Shown: positions 44,738 through 54,707, numbered from the stretch's first letter. The stretch: 64,000 nt of DNA from JAJFKB01 sp965230515 (GCA_965230515.1 OZ246007.1:1178001-1242000), one strand, 5' to 3'. Notes: a model not told the origin generated them from the letters alone. Made by a program: numbers and translations.

Positions 44738-46363
44738 TCAGGCTACCTTTTCCTTAGGCAGACCGCGGTGCAGTTCCGGAAATATCTCACTTTCCTGATC
44801 AGTACCCATCATTTCATCGACGCACATCACCGCAGAAAGGCTGGCACCGTCCACACCACCGCCCCACATACGCTCCCCGTACTGATCTCCGGCAAAATAC
44901 AGCCCTTCAACATGGGCCGACTTCACATCCGGCCTTTTCTCACCAATAGGCCGCCATAATCCGTACGCTTCAGGAGAGGGTGTCCAGATTAAAAATTCCA
45001 GATCTTCATCCCAGTTAGGCCAGGTTGCTCGGGCCCAGTTTTCACACAACTCAATGACTCGGTTTACTTTCTGGGGATTCCTCATCTCTTCATCGGTTAA
45101 CGCCGTTGAAAAAACGAAATCATGGCCGCCTGCCGGGCCTCTTTTGGCATCGCCATTATTCCAGGCGGTAAACTCACACATCACCATATCAACAGCACCT
45201 ATGTAGCCTTCATCCCGAATCACCCCGGGCATATAGATGAAACTGCGATTATCGATCCCAATCTGCTCCCACATTGGCCGTTTTGTAACCGCCCAACCGG
45301 TGAGCAGCCCGGCTCCCCAAAACTGTTCTTTTAACGTTTGCACATACTCTTGCGGGAAAACCTCCTCTGGCAAGACGCTGAATATATACTTGGGAGGTAT
45401 TGTGCAGATCACATTATCTGCTTCGATTATCCGTGTTTCGTCATAGTCATTATCGAGCGCCTTTATTCTTACGCCCCTGATTTTTCCATTCTCAATAATG
45501 ACCTCTTTTACTGCAGTGCTTTTCATGATTTCACAACCATGCTGCTCGGCCGCCTCAGCCATCTTAACAGGCATCGCAATACAACCCGGCTCAGCAGCAG
45601 TGGCCACAGAACCTGTTACCAGATTCATACCAATTTTGCCTGCCAAAGACATATAGCCCAGAAAATCACCAGCAGGGGTCATCAAAGGCTCAGCCTGAGC
45701 AGTTTGTGACGCTGCCAACACCTTAATGTAGTCGTAGGCCTCCGGATGCAAATCCTTTGAATCCAACCATTCCTGCAAGCTTATCTGCATCAGATTCGCC
45801 TGCTCCTCAGAGGAGATCATTGCCATATCGCGAAGTGCACTCATGGTGTTACGGTATCCATCCTCCGTCATCCATCCGTATGGCTCTCCTTTGCCCACCT
45901 GATATACAACACCAGGTTTACCTTCGCCGTTTTCGCCCTCACCCTGCCACTTGATAAATCCAAGTCCTTCGTTTAGCGGCTGTTCGTGGTAAACACCCAA
46001 ATGCGTCATTAGCGTATCGACACGACCGGAATTTCCCCAGAACAAACCATGACCACCCGCCTCAAAGGTCCAACCATCCAACAGTCCTTTGTTAAAAATC
46101 GTCTCGATATCCGGTGTGCATTTACCCAGATAGCAGTGAGAAAAGGCTAACGATTTTTTAAACTCCTTTGCATCCATCTCTACCCCGTCAGCGACAACCT
46201 TGTTGCCTTTGCCGACATAAGACAGACAGCGGCCACCTAAAAATGGCGCACGTTCGATCAGCAGCACTTTCTTGCCGTGATCCTTTGCCAGCAACGCAGC
46301 GGCAGCACTGCCTGCTACGCCGGCCCCAATAATGATTGTGTCAAATTTCTGTACGCCACTCAT
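44738..46363 (-). CDS. FAD-dependent oxidoreductase (phytoene desaturase/retinol saturase-like)
   Basis: A 541-residue flavoprotein. The N-terminal dinucleotide motif GAGVAGSAAAALLAKDHGKK is followed by the acidic end LIERAP and GGRCLS. The C-terminal FAD motif is LYFAGDQYGERMWGGGVDGA. This is the arrangement of the phytoene desaturase and all-trans-retinol saturase family, which remove or add hydrogens across isoprenoid double bonds. No carotenoid synthesis genes are nearby, so it more probably acts on the substrate of the lipid block. It has its own upstream shared element (copy b). Confidence 0.85.
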   Translation of the reverse strand: MSGVQKFDTIIIGAGVAGSAAAALLAKDHGKKVLLIERAPFLGGRCLSYVGKGNKVVADGVEMDAKEFKKSLAFSHCYLGKCTPDIETIFNKGLLDGWTFEAGGHGLFWGNSGRVDTLMTHLGVYHEQPLNEGLGFIKWQGEGENGEGKPGVVYQVGKGEPYGWMTEDGYRNTMSALRDMAMISSEEQANLMQISLQEWLDSKDLHPEAYDYIKVLAASQTAQAEPLMTPAGDFLGYMSLAGKIGMNLVTGSVATAAEPGCIAMPVKMAEAAEQHGCEIMKSTAVKEVIIENGKIRGVRIKALDNDYDETRIIEADNVICTIPPKYIFSVLPEEVFPQEYVQTLKEQFWGAGLLTGWAVTKRPMWEQIGIDNRSFIYMPGVIRDEGYIGAVDMVMCEFTAWNNGDAKRGPAGGHDFVFSTALTDEEMRNPQKVNRVIELCENWARATWPNWDEDLEFLIWTPSPEAYGLWRPIGEKRPDVKSAHVEGLYFAGDQYGERMWGGGVDGASLSAVMCVDEMMGTDQESEIFPELHRGLPKEKVA

Positions 46364-46468
46364 ATTTCTCTCCTACGGTTTTTGTACGTTCTGATAACAG
46401 TGATTTGAGTTCTTTTTAGGCCCGTATAAGGCATTTCAAATGCTTGGAGAAATCATATCACCGTTAGA

Positions 46469-46500
46469 TTTTATTATGCAAGTATAATATTTCATTATAA
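46469..46500 (-). promoter_or_regulatory. Shared element (copy b), core ATGCAAGT
   Basis: The core is at 46476-46483 inside TTATTATGCAAGTATAATA, where TATTAT and ATAATA form an inverted repeat around GCAAGT. It lies 113 bases before the desaturase-like gene and in the divergent region facing the phosphotransferase gene. Confidence 0.6.
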
Positions 46501-46705
46501 AAGCATTAATTTGCTATTTTTAAGTAAAACTAATCAAATATTGTGAAAAAAAGAGGGGTTTCTTTGAATATCCCGAGAAAAAAACCATATCCTAAGATGG
46601 AATAGCGTTTTTTAGTTGTTTTGAGTCTAGTTATCCCCTATATTACTTTCATAGTAAAACTATACGTCCATGTGGTCAGTAATTAAATATTTAAGGGAGC
46701 ATAGA

Positions 46706-47749
46706 ATGAACGACCCAGCCGGCACATGCACAGTGATAGAAGCACACCGTTTTGACGAGTCAGCGCTGCGCACTTATATGCAGCAGCATTTATCTGAAGC
46801 AATTGAAACAATTGAAGTCAAACAATTCCATGGAGGACAATCCAACCCGACTTTTTATATCAACACCAAAGAGCGTGCATACGTTCTGAGGAAAAAACCA
46901 CCCGGAAAACTACTACCCTCTGCTCACGCAATTGATCGCGAGTACCGTGTAATGCGCGCTCTTTGGGGTAGTAAAATTCCAGTTCCGAAAATGCACTTGT
47001 TCTGCGAAGATACCAGTATCATTGGTACCAGTTTTTACCTGATGGACTACCTGCCCGGGAGAATCTTTACCAACCCTTTGCTGCCAGACACGAGTACCGA
47101 TGAGCGCGCCGCCATCTACAGCAGCATGAATGAAACTCTAGCGAAAATTCATGGTTTTGATTGGCGCAACAGTGAACTTCATAACTATGGTCGACAGGAT
47201 AACTATTTCGTTCGCCAAATTGAAATCTGGTCAAAACAGTACCTGGCAACCAAAACCGAACATTCTGAGGCTATGAACAGATTGATGAGCTGGTTACCAG
47301 ACCATATTCCGCAAGACGATGAAACAAGTATCGTTCATGGCGACTTCCGTTTGGGAAATCTGATTTTTCATCCGGATAAGCCAGAAGTGATCGGAGTGTT
47401 GGACTGGGAGCTGTCTACGCTTGGCAATCCAATGAGTGATTTAGCCTTTAATTGTATGACCTATCACCTGCCCGCCGGGCACGAAATCGCAGCGGGATTT
47501 ACGGGACAGGATATCGCAAAACTCAACATACCCGACGAACAATCTTATCTGGACCAATATTGCGAAGCGGCTGGCAGAGGACCAATCACAAACTGGAACT
47601 TTTACATGGCGTTTAGTCTCTTCCGCACAGCGGCAATCATGCAGGGCGTCTATTTTCGGTCTTTAAAAGGAAACGCCAGTTCTTCCAATGCCTATCTTTT
47701 TGGCGACACCTTTCAGCTGATCGCTAAAAAAGCAGATGAACTCATCTAG
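46706..47749 (+). CDS. Aminoglycoside-phosphotransferase-family protein (ACAD10-like)
   Basis: The start is taken at the ATG at 46706, with AAGGGAG 9 bases upstream; an in-frame ATG at 46670 has none. The 347-residue kinase-like protein has the catalytic loop VHGDFRLGNLIF and the DFG-equivalent VLDWELSTLGNP. This subfamily is fused to, or lies next to, acyl-CoA dehydrogenases in fatty-acid and isoprenoid catabolism and phosphorylates hydroxyacyl-CoAs in ACAD10/11. It faces the desaturase-like gene across a 340-base region holding the shared element. A ferredoxin gene follows 56 bases later. Confidence 0.88.
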   Translation: MNDPAGTCTVIEAHRFDESALRTYMQQHLSEAIETIEVKQFHGGQSNPTFYINTKERAYVLRKKPPGKLLPSAHAIDREYRVMRALWGSKIPVPKMHLFCEDTSIIGTSFYLMDYLPGRIFTNPLLPDTSTDERAAIYSSMNETLAKIHGFDWRNSELHNYGRQDNYFVRQIEIWSKQYLATKTEHSEAMNRLMSWLPDHIPQDDETSIVHGDFRLGNLIFHPDKPEVIGVLDWELSTLGNPMSDLAFNCMTYHLPAGHEIAAGFTGQDIAKLNIPDEQSYLDQYCEAAGRGPITNWNFYMAFSLFRTAAIMQGVYFRSLKGNASSSNAYLFGDTFQLIAKKADELI

Positions 47750-47805
47750 CGAACTGATCATCATTTTCTTAGCCGATAAGATCGTTAACAGGGAAGGATA
47801 GCCTG

Positions 47806-48009
47806 ATGGCAATGACAATTACCGATGATTGTATCAATTGTGGGGCTTGCGACTGGTGTTGCCCCACCGATGCGATCAGCGCCGGTGACAAATACTATCT
47901 TATCGATCCCGATCTATGCACCGAGTGTGAAGGTTACCACGACAAACCCCAGTGCGTTGAGTCCTGCCCTATTGATTGTATTTTTCCGCTCAGCGATGAC
48001 ACCGTGTGA
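47806..48009 (+). CDS. Ferredoxin with two 4Fe-4S motifs
   Basis: A 67-residue bacterial-type ferredoxin. CINCGACDWCCP holds the first four cysteines and CTECEGYHDKPQCVESCP the second four, the YfhL-like spacing with eight residues in the second. It gives low-potential electrons to a partner enzyme. An AAGGA box lies before the ATG. It follows the phosphotransferase gene in the same direction, so it probably belongs to that unit; no obvious Rieske or P450 partner is in the window. Confidence 0.93.
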   Translation: MAMTITDDCINCGACDWCCPTDAISAGDKYYLIDPDLCTECEGYHDKPQCVESCPIDCIFPLSDDTV

Positions 48010-48066
48010 CGATCTGTTCACCCGAAATAAACTGTAATTATTGTTACTTTAAGACTTCTGCGATTC

Positions 48067-49650
48067 TCACTGGAGTGACAGTTCGTCATTGGAATCAGCT
48101 TGACAAAGATAGCTCGCACTTGAATCTGGCTGATCCTTTTTGATTAAGCGGGCCGCTTTAGGATAAGCACAAATGGGACGAGACCTCACAATACCACCCT
48201 GATCGTTTTTCTCATATGCGATGAGTTGATCAGGCGCCTTCCCTTTCTCAAGCCAGTTATCCAAAGCCAATAGCGGGTCAAATTGATCAGGCCCCTTCCC
48301 CGGCAAAGCCCAGCAATGACCATGCCCCGGCACCATGAACAGTCGCATGAAATTCTGTGTTTTCTTAAATGATCCGCTTTTTCGCACGACACTCTCGTAA
48401 TAACGCACGCTTCTTTCCGGCATGATCAGCGAATCTGCCCACCCATGCCAAACAATCATTTTGCCACCTGATTTCTCAAAGGCCGACAGATCCGGATTTG
48501 TCGCATCCAGCAATTCAGGAAGATATGAGGTGTTCAATGTTTCCGCATCTGAGGAAAAATTGTAGGAAAGAGCAGCGAGTTGCGGCCTTTGTAATTTATG
48601 AGCCGCCAGCTTCAGGTATCCGTCTCCCGCCATATGCCCCCATCCGGGCATTTCATCATTTCCCGTAATCCATAATGGCCAGTTATGCTCCCCTCCTGGC
48701 AAGATTCCGAAAAACAGACGCGTACCGTTCGAATCATGTACGCCTTGATAAAGCGCATAAATGGTGGCGATTTCTTTTTCTTTTAAACAATGGCCGTCTA
48801 TTTTTCTTGTGCAGGATAATATTGACAGGTCCGGTTTGCAGACTCTTGGATCGCTGATCACGCCGTCTAGCTGCCCATCCAAAACATCACATTGCTTTAT
48901 CACTTCCTGTTCCAGAATTTCTACGGCTTGCCTTGTTATAACACGGTCACCTTTGTCATCCCTATTTTGTTGTATCAACCACGCCCCATGATGTCCCGCG
49001 TTGCCCGCCATATCGAGTATCGGGCCCCCGACCAGAATACCATCAAACAGATCCGGATAACGTTGCGCCGCGATCAGCCCAAGTCGCCCGCCATTAGAGC
49101 ATCCTGAAAAGATACGCTTTTGCACCTCAGAACCGTAAAAAACCCGACTCAACTCTTCCAGTGCTGCAACACCCATGGGCAGCATTTTATGGGCAAATAT
49201 TTCCAAAGCCTCATCATCATCCATGGCCCACGAAGTGTCATAATTCTCTCCTTCATGGCCACCATCGGTGATCAGGGTAGCGTAACCTCTTCGCAACGCG
49301 GGATTAATGGAATTAGAGTACGTCTCCTTGTCCGGCTGGTACGATCCACAAAAACCGCCACACCCGGCCATGAACAGACGAGAGTTCCAGGTTTTTATTG
49401 GAAAGCGGGCTTCAAATCCAATACGGTGGGCAATCTTTCCCCTGATTTTGCAATAGCTCGGAAGACTTTGCTGTTCGGGAACAACCAACGAAGATTGCAG
49501 AGCCAAGCCGCTTAACTCCGCATCCATCATTATCGCGCATTTTTCGATACCAACCGCATCGGCTGGCCTCACAAGCATCAACATCCCTGACAACAAAAGG
49601 AATATGGATATCAGCTCACCCCGAATCATACTGTTATTTCGCTGTCTCAT
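48067..49650 (-). CDS. Tannase/feruloyl-esterase family secreted esterase
   Basis: A 527-residue protein with a signal peptide (LISIFLLLSGMLMLVRPADA). It has the serine motif GCSNGGRLGL with the adjacent cysteine typical of this family, the aspartate in WHGWADSLI, and the histidine in VPGHGHCWALPG, completing the Cys-Ser-Asp-His-Cys arrangement. It cleaves aromatic or other esters outside the cytoplasm. The gene is convergent with the ferredoxin gene. In this neighbourhood it may release an acid that the TonB receptor and CoA ligases then use. The start at 49650 or the ATG at 49629 cannot be told apart. Confidence 0.88.
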   Translation of the reverse strand: MRQRNNSMIRGELISIFLLLSGMLMLVRPADAVGIEKCAIMMDAELSGLALQSSLVVPEQQSLPSYCKIRGKIAHRIGFEARFPIKTWNSRLFMAGCGGFCGSYQPDKETYSNSINPALRRGYATLITDGGHEGENYDTSWAMDDDEALEIFAHKMLPMGVAALEELSRVFYGSEVQKRIFSGCSNGGRLGLIAAQRYPDLFDGILVGGPILDMAGNAGHHGAWLIQQNRDDKGDRVITRQAVEILEQEVIKQCDVLDGQLDGVISDPRVCKPDLSILSCTRKIDGHCLKEKEIATIYALYQGVHDSNGTRLFFGILPGGEHNWPLWITGNDEMPGWGHMAGDGYLKLAAHKLQRPQLAALSYNFSSDAETLNTSYLPELLDATNPDLSAFEKSGGKMIVWHGWADSLIMPERSVRYYESVVRKSGSFKKTQNFMRLFMVPGHGHCWALPGKGPDQFDPLLALDNWLEKGKAPDQLIAYEKNDQGGIVRSRPICAYPKAARLIKKDQPDSSASYLCQADSNDELSLQ

Positions 49651-49676
49651 TTATTTACACATAAGCACACAGCGCG

Positions 49677-50846
49677 CTAGCACGCATAGAGGGTGACTAC
49701 CGCCGCACCACCGAGTCCAATATTATGCTGCAGTGCAACCCTTGCGCCCTTAACCTGTCGATCACCTGCAACCCCCCTCAAGTGCCAAACCAGCTCAGCA
49801 CATTGCGCCAAACCGGTGGCACCCAGAGGATGACCTTTGGATAACAATCCACCAGAGGGATTAACCACACATTTGCCGCCATGGGTAATCGCACCATCTC
49901 TGATTAACTCCTGAGTACGGCCTTCTTCACAGATCCCCAAAGCTTCCAGTGATATTGCCTCATTTGGTGCAAAACAATCGTGTAACTCTATGATATTGAT
50001 GTCAGACGGACCCAGGCCGGATGCTTCATAGGCCTGTGCTGCCGCCGACCTGGTCAATCCGGCACCGGCCAGTTCCAGGCAATCACCTTTTGTCTGCTCG
50101 GTATCAGTACACATAGCCTGCCCTCTGATGGCCACCCCACCGGACAATCCCATTCGACGGGCAAATCCCGGGCTGCATACAATCGCCGCAGCTGCGCCAC
50201 AACTTGGAGGACAAGCACACAAACGTGTCAGATAGTTGGGGAATATCAGACCCGAACCTTTCACCTCATCCTGGCTTATCGGCTGATCAAACAGCGCATT
50301 TGGATTGGCCAATGCATGCCGACGGTTTTTAACGGCTATTTCATAGAAAAGCTCAGGACTGGCCTGGTATCGATCGATATATTCATTGGCAGCTGCACCA
50401 AATATTCTCAATGCGACTGGCCCTGGCGGGACCCCCAATAAATCAAGCTCTTCCTCCAACCAGCCAAGTGGCCGCGTGCGATCTTGCCAGACTTCACCCA
50501 GAGCTCCGGGCTTCATCATTTCAAATCCAAAAGCAAGCGCGCAGTCAACCGCCCCACTCTCCACAGCCTGTCGCGCCATGAAAAGTGCAGTGGACCCCGA
50601 TGAGCAATTATTATTGACATTAATCACTGGTATTCCAGTCATGCCCACGCCATACAGGGCGCGTTGACCACTGCAACTATCTCCACAAACATAGCTGGCA
50701 TACGCCTGATTCACTCTGGTATAGTCGAGGTCTGAATCTGACAGCGCCGCTCGAATTGCCTGCTCCGCCATCACCTCATAAGACTCACCGGACCCCGGCT
50801 TAACAAACCGGCTCATGCCAACACCGACAACCAAAGCATTAGCCAT
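49677..50846 (-). CDS. Thiolase-family protein, SCP2-type
   Basis: A 389-residue thiolase fold with the nucleophile cysteine in NNNCSSGSTALF (Cys81), ELHDCFAPNEA, and KGHPLGATGLAQC. Its pattern is of the SCP2/sterol-carrier type thiolases used on 3-oxo-4-methylacyl or branched CoAs. All catalytic groups are present, so it should cleave 3-ketoacyl-CoAs. It is last in a unit with an acyl-CoA dehydrogenase 51 bases before it. A GTGGAGAT box supports the start. Confidence 0.9.
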   Translation of the reverse strand: MANALVVGVGMSRFVKPGSGESYEVMAEQAIRAALSDSDLDYTRVNQAYASYVCGDSCSGQRALYGVGMTGIPVINVNNNCSSGSTALFMARQAVESGAVDCALAFGFEMMKPGALGEVWQDRTRPLGWLEEELDLLGVPPGPVALRIFGAAANEYIDRYQASPELFYEIAVKNRRHALANPNALFDQPISQDEVKGSGLIFPNYLTRLCACPPSCGAAAAIVCSPGFARRMGLSGGVAIRGQAMCTDTEQTKGDCLELAGAGLTRSAAAQAYEASGLGPSDINIIELHDCFAPNEAISLEALGICEEGRTQELIRDGAITHGGKCVVNPSGGLLSKGHPLGATGLAQCAELVWHLRGVAGDRQVKGARVALQHNIGLGGAAVVTLYAC

Positions 50847-50897
50847 TTAGTATCTCCACGTCATCATATCTATGCTGGTGCTTGTGAAAACGACTGG

Positions 50898-52064
50898 TTA
50901 GGCGGGCAGTCCCAACCTCGCGGCGATGTTGTTTTTCTGCATATTCGATGATCCGCCAACGATGGGCATACAAACAATATCACGAACATATCGCTCCATA
51001 TCGTACTCCCGCGCGCAACCATAGGCGCCAATAATACGTTGGCACTCCAACACTATATTGACTGACGTATCACCCACGAAGAGTTTCGCCATCGAGCTTT
51101 CCACACTACAGTTGCGCCCTTCGTTCGCCAGCCATGCCGCGTGATAAAGCATGTGACGACAGGCCTGAAGCTGCGTTTTCGCCTCCACCAGGGCATGTCT
51201 CACAGCTTGGTGGCTGCAGATTTTTTTGCCAAACTGCCGCCTCTCCTGTGCGTACTGCCAGGCGTCCTGCACAGCCGCTGTTGCAATACCCAATGCTACT
51301 GCTGTAATTTCCAGACGCTCAACATCCAGCGCCCTGCCTGCCAGCATATTCCAACCACAGTTCAAACCGTCGATACCACCAACTATGTTTTCTACAGGCA
51401 CCACCACATCCTCATAGATAACGTCAGTTGTTTCAGAGTAGCGCAACCCGATGTGGTCTATATCAACGACCGAGATGCCAGCCGTATCGACTGGCACAAG
51501 CACCAGAGAAAGATTTTTATATCGGCTTTCTTTATCACCACTTCTGACCAGCGTGTAAATATAGTCGGCTATTCTGGCACCGGTACACCAGCGCTTAGTA
51601 CCATTTATCACCATGTTTTTACCATCATCCTGGAGCAATCCGGTAACCTTGGCAGACGCCAGATCCCCACCTACGTCAGGCTCACTCAAGCCGTAGGCAA
51701 ATAAGATCTCTCCTGCTGCGAGACGGGGAAGCAGCTCTCTTTTCTGAGCCTCATTGCCGTTTTCAACAATATTCATGGCACCATAAAAAGCGGCATGTAT
51801 GTAGGGCCCGGCAAGCGATGTCCCACGCTGCGCCAACTCCTCAATCACTGCTATCGCTGCGACGATATCAACACCCGCACCTCCGTATTCCTCAGGAGTA
51901 GTCAAACCCGCCACTCCCAACTCACAAAGCCGATTAAAGGTCTCACGGCAAAAGCTAGCCTCGCTATCCAATTGCTGTGCCTTTTCCCGAGGCATTTCAT
52001 TATCAAGGAAACGCCGAAGCGTATCGCGCAGCATACCAATGTGTTCCGCTTCGTTAAAATTCAT
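50898..52064 (-). CDS. Acyl-CoA dehydrogenase
   Basis: A 388-residue FAD enzyme. EILFAYGLSEPDVGGDLASA is the flavin-binding region, NGTKRWCTGARIADYI the next, and QRIIGAYGCAREYDMERYVRD the C-terminal part. The usual catalytic-Glu loop reads PIVGGSSNMQKN, without glutamate, but LDVERLEITA has a Glu where isovaleryl-CoA dehydrogenase keeps its base. It probably uses that residue and acts on branched acyl-CoA. It is in an operon-like row with the CoA ligase before it and the thiolase after it. Confidence 0.9.
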   Translation of the reverse strand: MNFNEAEHIGMLRDTLRRFLDNEMPREKAQQLDSEASFCRETFNRLCELGVAGLTTPEEYGGAGVDIVAAIAVIEELAQRGTSLAGPYIHAAFYGAMNIVENGNEAQKRELLPRLAAGEILFAYGLSEPDVGGDLASAKVTGLLQDDGKNMVINGTKRWCTGARIADYIYTLVRSGDKESRYKNLSLVLVPVDTAGISVVDIDHIGLRYSETTDVIYEDVVVPVENIVGGIDGLNCGWNMLAGRALDVERLEITAVALGIATAAVQDAWQYAQERRQFGKKICSHQAVRHALVEAKTQLQACRHMLYHAAWLANEGRNCSVESSMAKLFVGDTSVNIVLECQRIIGAYGCAREYDMERYVRDIVCMPIVGGSSNMQKNNIAARLGLPA

Positions 52065-52165
52065 ACAACAAACTCCTTATTTGCCTCGCGCAATAATAAA
52101 AATTGATCAGATTAAAAATTTGTGTAGTGTCCGCGCCACCTTCAAGCTTGTACTTGAAGGGCTGC

Positions 52166-53743
52166 TTATTGAGTAGGTCTGCAGGCTTGCATCTCACTCT
52201 GGTTACTACAAATCGCCCTAATTGCCTTTTTGTCGACCTTACCCAAATTGGTCAATGGGATTGAGCTCCAGAACTCAACCACCTTGGGCGCCATTAAGCT
52301 TCCCTTTTTATCTTTTACATATTGAATCAACACGCTCTCTTCAACCTGCTGGTTTTGAGCGAGCACCACAATAGCCCTGACCTGTTCACCCCATTTGCTA
52401 TCAGGAACCCCTATCACAGCTGCCTGCCTTACCGCTGGATGCTCAAACAATACATCTTCAATTTCTCGAGGATAGACGTTAAAACCACCACTTATAATCA
52501 GGTCTTTTTTACGATCTACGATATATAGAAATCCCTGGTCATCCTGGTACCCGATATCACCGGTATAGAGCCAGCCATCACGAATCGCTTGCGAAGTTGC
52601 ATCAGGGTTCTGGTAATATCCGAGCATCATGTTTGCGCACTGAACGACTATTTCACCACATTCTCCCCGGGCAACCTCCCGACCCTGCTCATCAAGCAAT
52701 TTCAGTCGAGTATGGCAGGTGGGCCTGCCGGCTGATGAATGGATCTGTTTTTCGCGAACAGGATCTGAATCCAGATGCATCTCCCGTGGCAATGCACTCA
52801 TTGCCATGGGTGCTTCGGTTTGCCCAAAGAATTGCGTAAACACTGGCCCAAACCGATTAATCGCTTGCTTCAGTCGCTCCGGGGCAATGACCGCAGCCCC
52901 GTAAAGGACATTGCGTAGCGATGCATGATCGTATTTCTCAGTTTGTTCGGCATCGAGGAGCATATAAATCATCGTCGGAACCAGCAAAGTCGCAGTCGCC
53001 CGATGTGTTTCTATCGTGGCCAATAGAAGATGAGGATCAAAATGGTCAAGGATGATACAACACCCTCTGCGCATCAGCACCGGAAGAATGAGACACCCTC
53101 CGGCATGGGTTAATGGTGTGGAAAACACGAACTTTTCCTCCCAATCAACGCCAAACTCAAGCATCTCAACCAGGTAGGTGTACACCCAGGCCCGGTGTGA
53201 CAACATAACGCCTTTTGGTTTTCCTGTAGTGCCACCGGTAAAGTAAATACCTGCAAGATCCTCACAATCCAGCTCGATGGTCTTCGGCTCTGGAGGATGA
53301 TCTATAATTAAACGGGGCAAGCTCAGGTGGCCATCCAGTTCCGGTTCACCAACACAGATATAGCGCTTTACGGTGTTCAATTGCGGCATCATCCGCTCCA
53401 CCCGATCAGCATACTTTGGGTGATAGATCAGTGTTTCACAACCGGTAAAGTTCATCATGTAAATATGATCTTCTTCCCCCAGCAACACGGCCAAAGGTAC
53501 TCGAACCGCACCTCCTTTTGCGATAGCGTATTCACAAAACAGGTACTCCGGACAGTTCGCCATCAGTAGTGCGACTTTATCCCCTTTACCCACACTGAGC
53601 TGTTGTAACCCTGTCAGCAGCCGGTTGGCATGCTCACCCATCTCTTCATAACTGAAGCGCTGATCCTGGTAAGCAATCGCGATATCTTTGCCATAGTAAC
53701 TGACAACCCTGTCATATAGCTGTCCAACCGTCATATTAATCAT
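52166..53743 (-). CDS. Acyl-CoA synthetase/AMP-binding enzyme
   Basis: The start is taken at the ATG 53741-53743 (MINMTVGQLYDRVV), with GCGGAG six bases upstream; a TTG at 53749 is in frame. The 525-residue ligase has FTGGTTGKPKGVMLSHRAWV, FFGQTEAPMAM, and LYTGDIGYQDDQGFLYIVDR. It ends IPLTNLGKVDKKAIRA with the catalytic lysine. It activates a carboxylic acid. The genes around it (MaoC, DUF35, SCP2-like proteins, acyl-CoA dehydrogenase) suggest a cholate- or sterol-side-chain-like acid. Confidence 0.9.
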   Translation of the reverse strand: MINMTVGQLYDRVVSYYGKDIAIAYQDQRFSYEEMGEHANRLLTGLQQLSVGKGDKVALLMANCPEYLFCEYAIAKGGAVRVPLAVLLGEEDHIYMMNFTGCETLIYHPKYADRVERMMPQLNTVKRYICVGEPELDGHLSLPRLIIDHPPEPKTIELDCEDLAGIYFTGGTTGKPKGVMLSHRAWVYTYLVEMLEFGVDWEEKFVFSTPLTHAGGCLILPVLMRRGCCIILDHFDPHLLLATIETHRATATLLVPTMIYMLLDAEQTEKYDHASLRNVLYGAAVIAPERLKQAINRFGPVFTQFFGQTEAPMAMSALPREMHLDSDPVREKQIHSSAGRPTCHTRLKLLDEQGREVARGECGEIVVQCANMMLGYYQNPDATSQAIRDGWLYTGDIGYQDDQGFLYIVDRKKDLIISGGFNVYPREIEDVLFEHPAVRQAAVIGVPDSKWGEQVRAIVVLAQNQQVEESVLIQYVKDKKGSLMAPKVVEFWSSIPLTNLGKVDKKAIRAICSNQSEMQACRPTQ

Positions 53744-53807
53744 TTGCAACTCCGCTCATCTTTTTGTCTGTAAGCCAGGAATGCACATCTTGTATTTGAC
53801 CCACCCG

Positions 53808-54257
53808 CTAGCCACGCAAATGAAACATCATGCTGTAATCAAAATGCATCACCATTTGATCTTTCTGGTTAATGACCCGATAACGCCAGACCTGCACTCC
53901 CTTGCGAGGATCGCTGGTGACCTTTTGATCTGCTATCTCTACTTCAACACGTATCGTATCCCCTATTCGAACAGGTTGAAGCATGCGCATGTTATCGACA
54001 CCCAGCCAGGCGATGGCTGCGTCACCGCCGAATCCTGCCTGGGCAACCAAACCCACAGCCAAAGCAAAGATCATCGGCCCATGAACCAGGCGCTCACCAA
54101 ACTGTGATGCCGCTGCATATTCAGCATCCATATGCAGTGGATAAAAATCCATCGTCAAGCCTGCCCAATTTACGATATGCGTTTCGGTCAGTGTAATTCC
54201 TGCCGTTTGATAGATTTCACCAACCGCAAAATCATCTCCATACTTTTCCTGAGCCAC
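53808..54257 (-). CDS. MaoC-like (R)-hydratase
   Basis: A 149-residue hot-dog-fold hydratase, from a GTG with AAGGGGA upstream. TETHIVNWAGLTMDFYPLHMDAEYAA holds the Asp and His of the MaoC active site, and GERLVHGPMIFALAVGLV is the second conserved stretch. It adds water to an enoyl-CoA. It follows the DUF35 gene and precedes the CoA ligase gene, which is the set that makes the substrate for a DUF35-linked aldolase or thiolase. Confidence 0.92.
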   Translation of the reverse strand: MAQEKYGDDFAVGEIYQTAGITLTETHIVNWAGLTMDFYPLHMDAEYAAASQFGERLVHGPMIFALAVGLVAQAGFGGDAAIAWLGVDNMRMLQPVRIGDTIRVEVEIADQKVTSDPRKGVQVWRYRVINQKDQMVMHFDYSMMFHLRG

Positions 54258-54269
54258 GGTCGCATCCCC

Positions 54270-54701
54270 TTACTGGTCTTTGATCGGTCTGAACTTGGGT
54301 AACGTAAAATCTTCATTGAGTTCCTCAAACACCACTTCTACCGGCAACTCACACTCAAGTTGGTCGAAATCACAATCAACAATATTACTGAGCATCTGCA
54401 CACCCTCCTGCAATTTGATAACAGCGACAACATAGGGTACATCCTGAGCAAATGCAGAAGGTGCGTTATTCTCAACAATCGTATAGCTGTATATTTTTCC
54501 ACGACCACTTGCCTCCTCCCAGTTAAGAGTGTCACTGCTGCAATGCGGGCAGGCTATACGTGGATAAAAAACAGACTGATTACAGCTACTGCATCTTTGA
54601 ATCAGCAACCTGTGCTCTGCACAACCTTCCCAAAAGGGTTTCGCCCAGCTGTTCACCACAGGGAGTGGTTTTGGTTTACTATTTGTTAACTGAGTCATCA
54701 T
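54270..54701 (-). CDS. DUF35 OB-fold/zinc-ribbon protein
   Basis: A 143-residue protein with an N-terminal rubredoxin-like zinc ribbon, RCSSC and then ACPHC, followed by an OB fold (SGRGKIYSYTIVENNAPSAF, VPYVVAVIKLQEGVQ). DUF35 proteins pair with thiolase-fold partners, e.g. ChsH2 with Ltp2, to form a retro-aldolase or thiolase complex in steroid side-chain breakdown. It lies 6 bases after the thiolase-like gene that lacks the nucleophile, so the two are almost surely one complex. Confidence 0.93.
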   Translation of the reverse strand: MMTQLTNSKPKPLPVVNSWAKPFWEGCAEHRLLIQRCSSCNQSVFYPRIACPHCSSDTLNWEEASGRGKIYSYTIVENNAPSAFAQDVPYVVAVIKLQEGVQMLSNIVDCDFDQLECELPVEVVFEELNEDFTLPKFRPIKDQ

Positions 54702-54707
54702 ATACCT

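Noticed and set aside
44738..46363. Carotenoid biosynthesis gene
   Set aside because: The protein is in the phytoene-desaturase fold family, but no crtB, crtE or other carotenoid genes are nearby and the context is catabolic.
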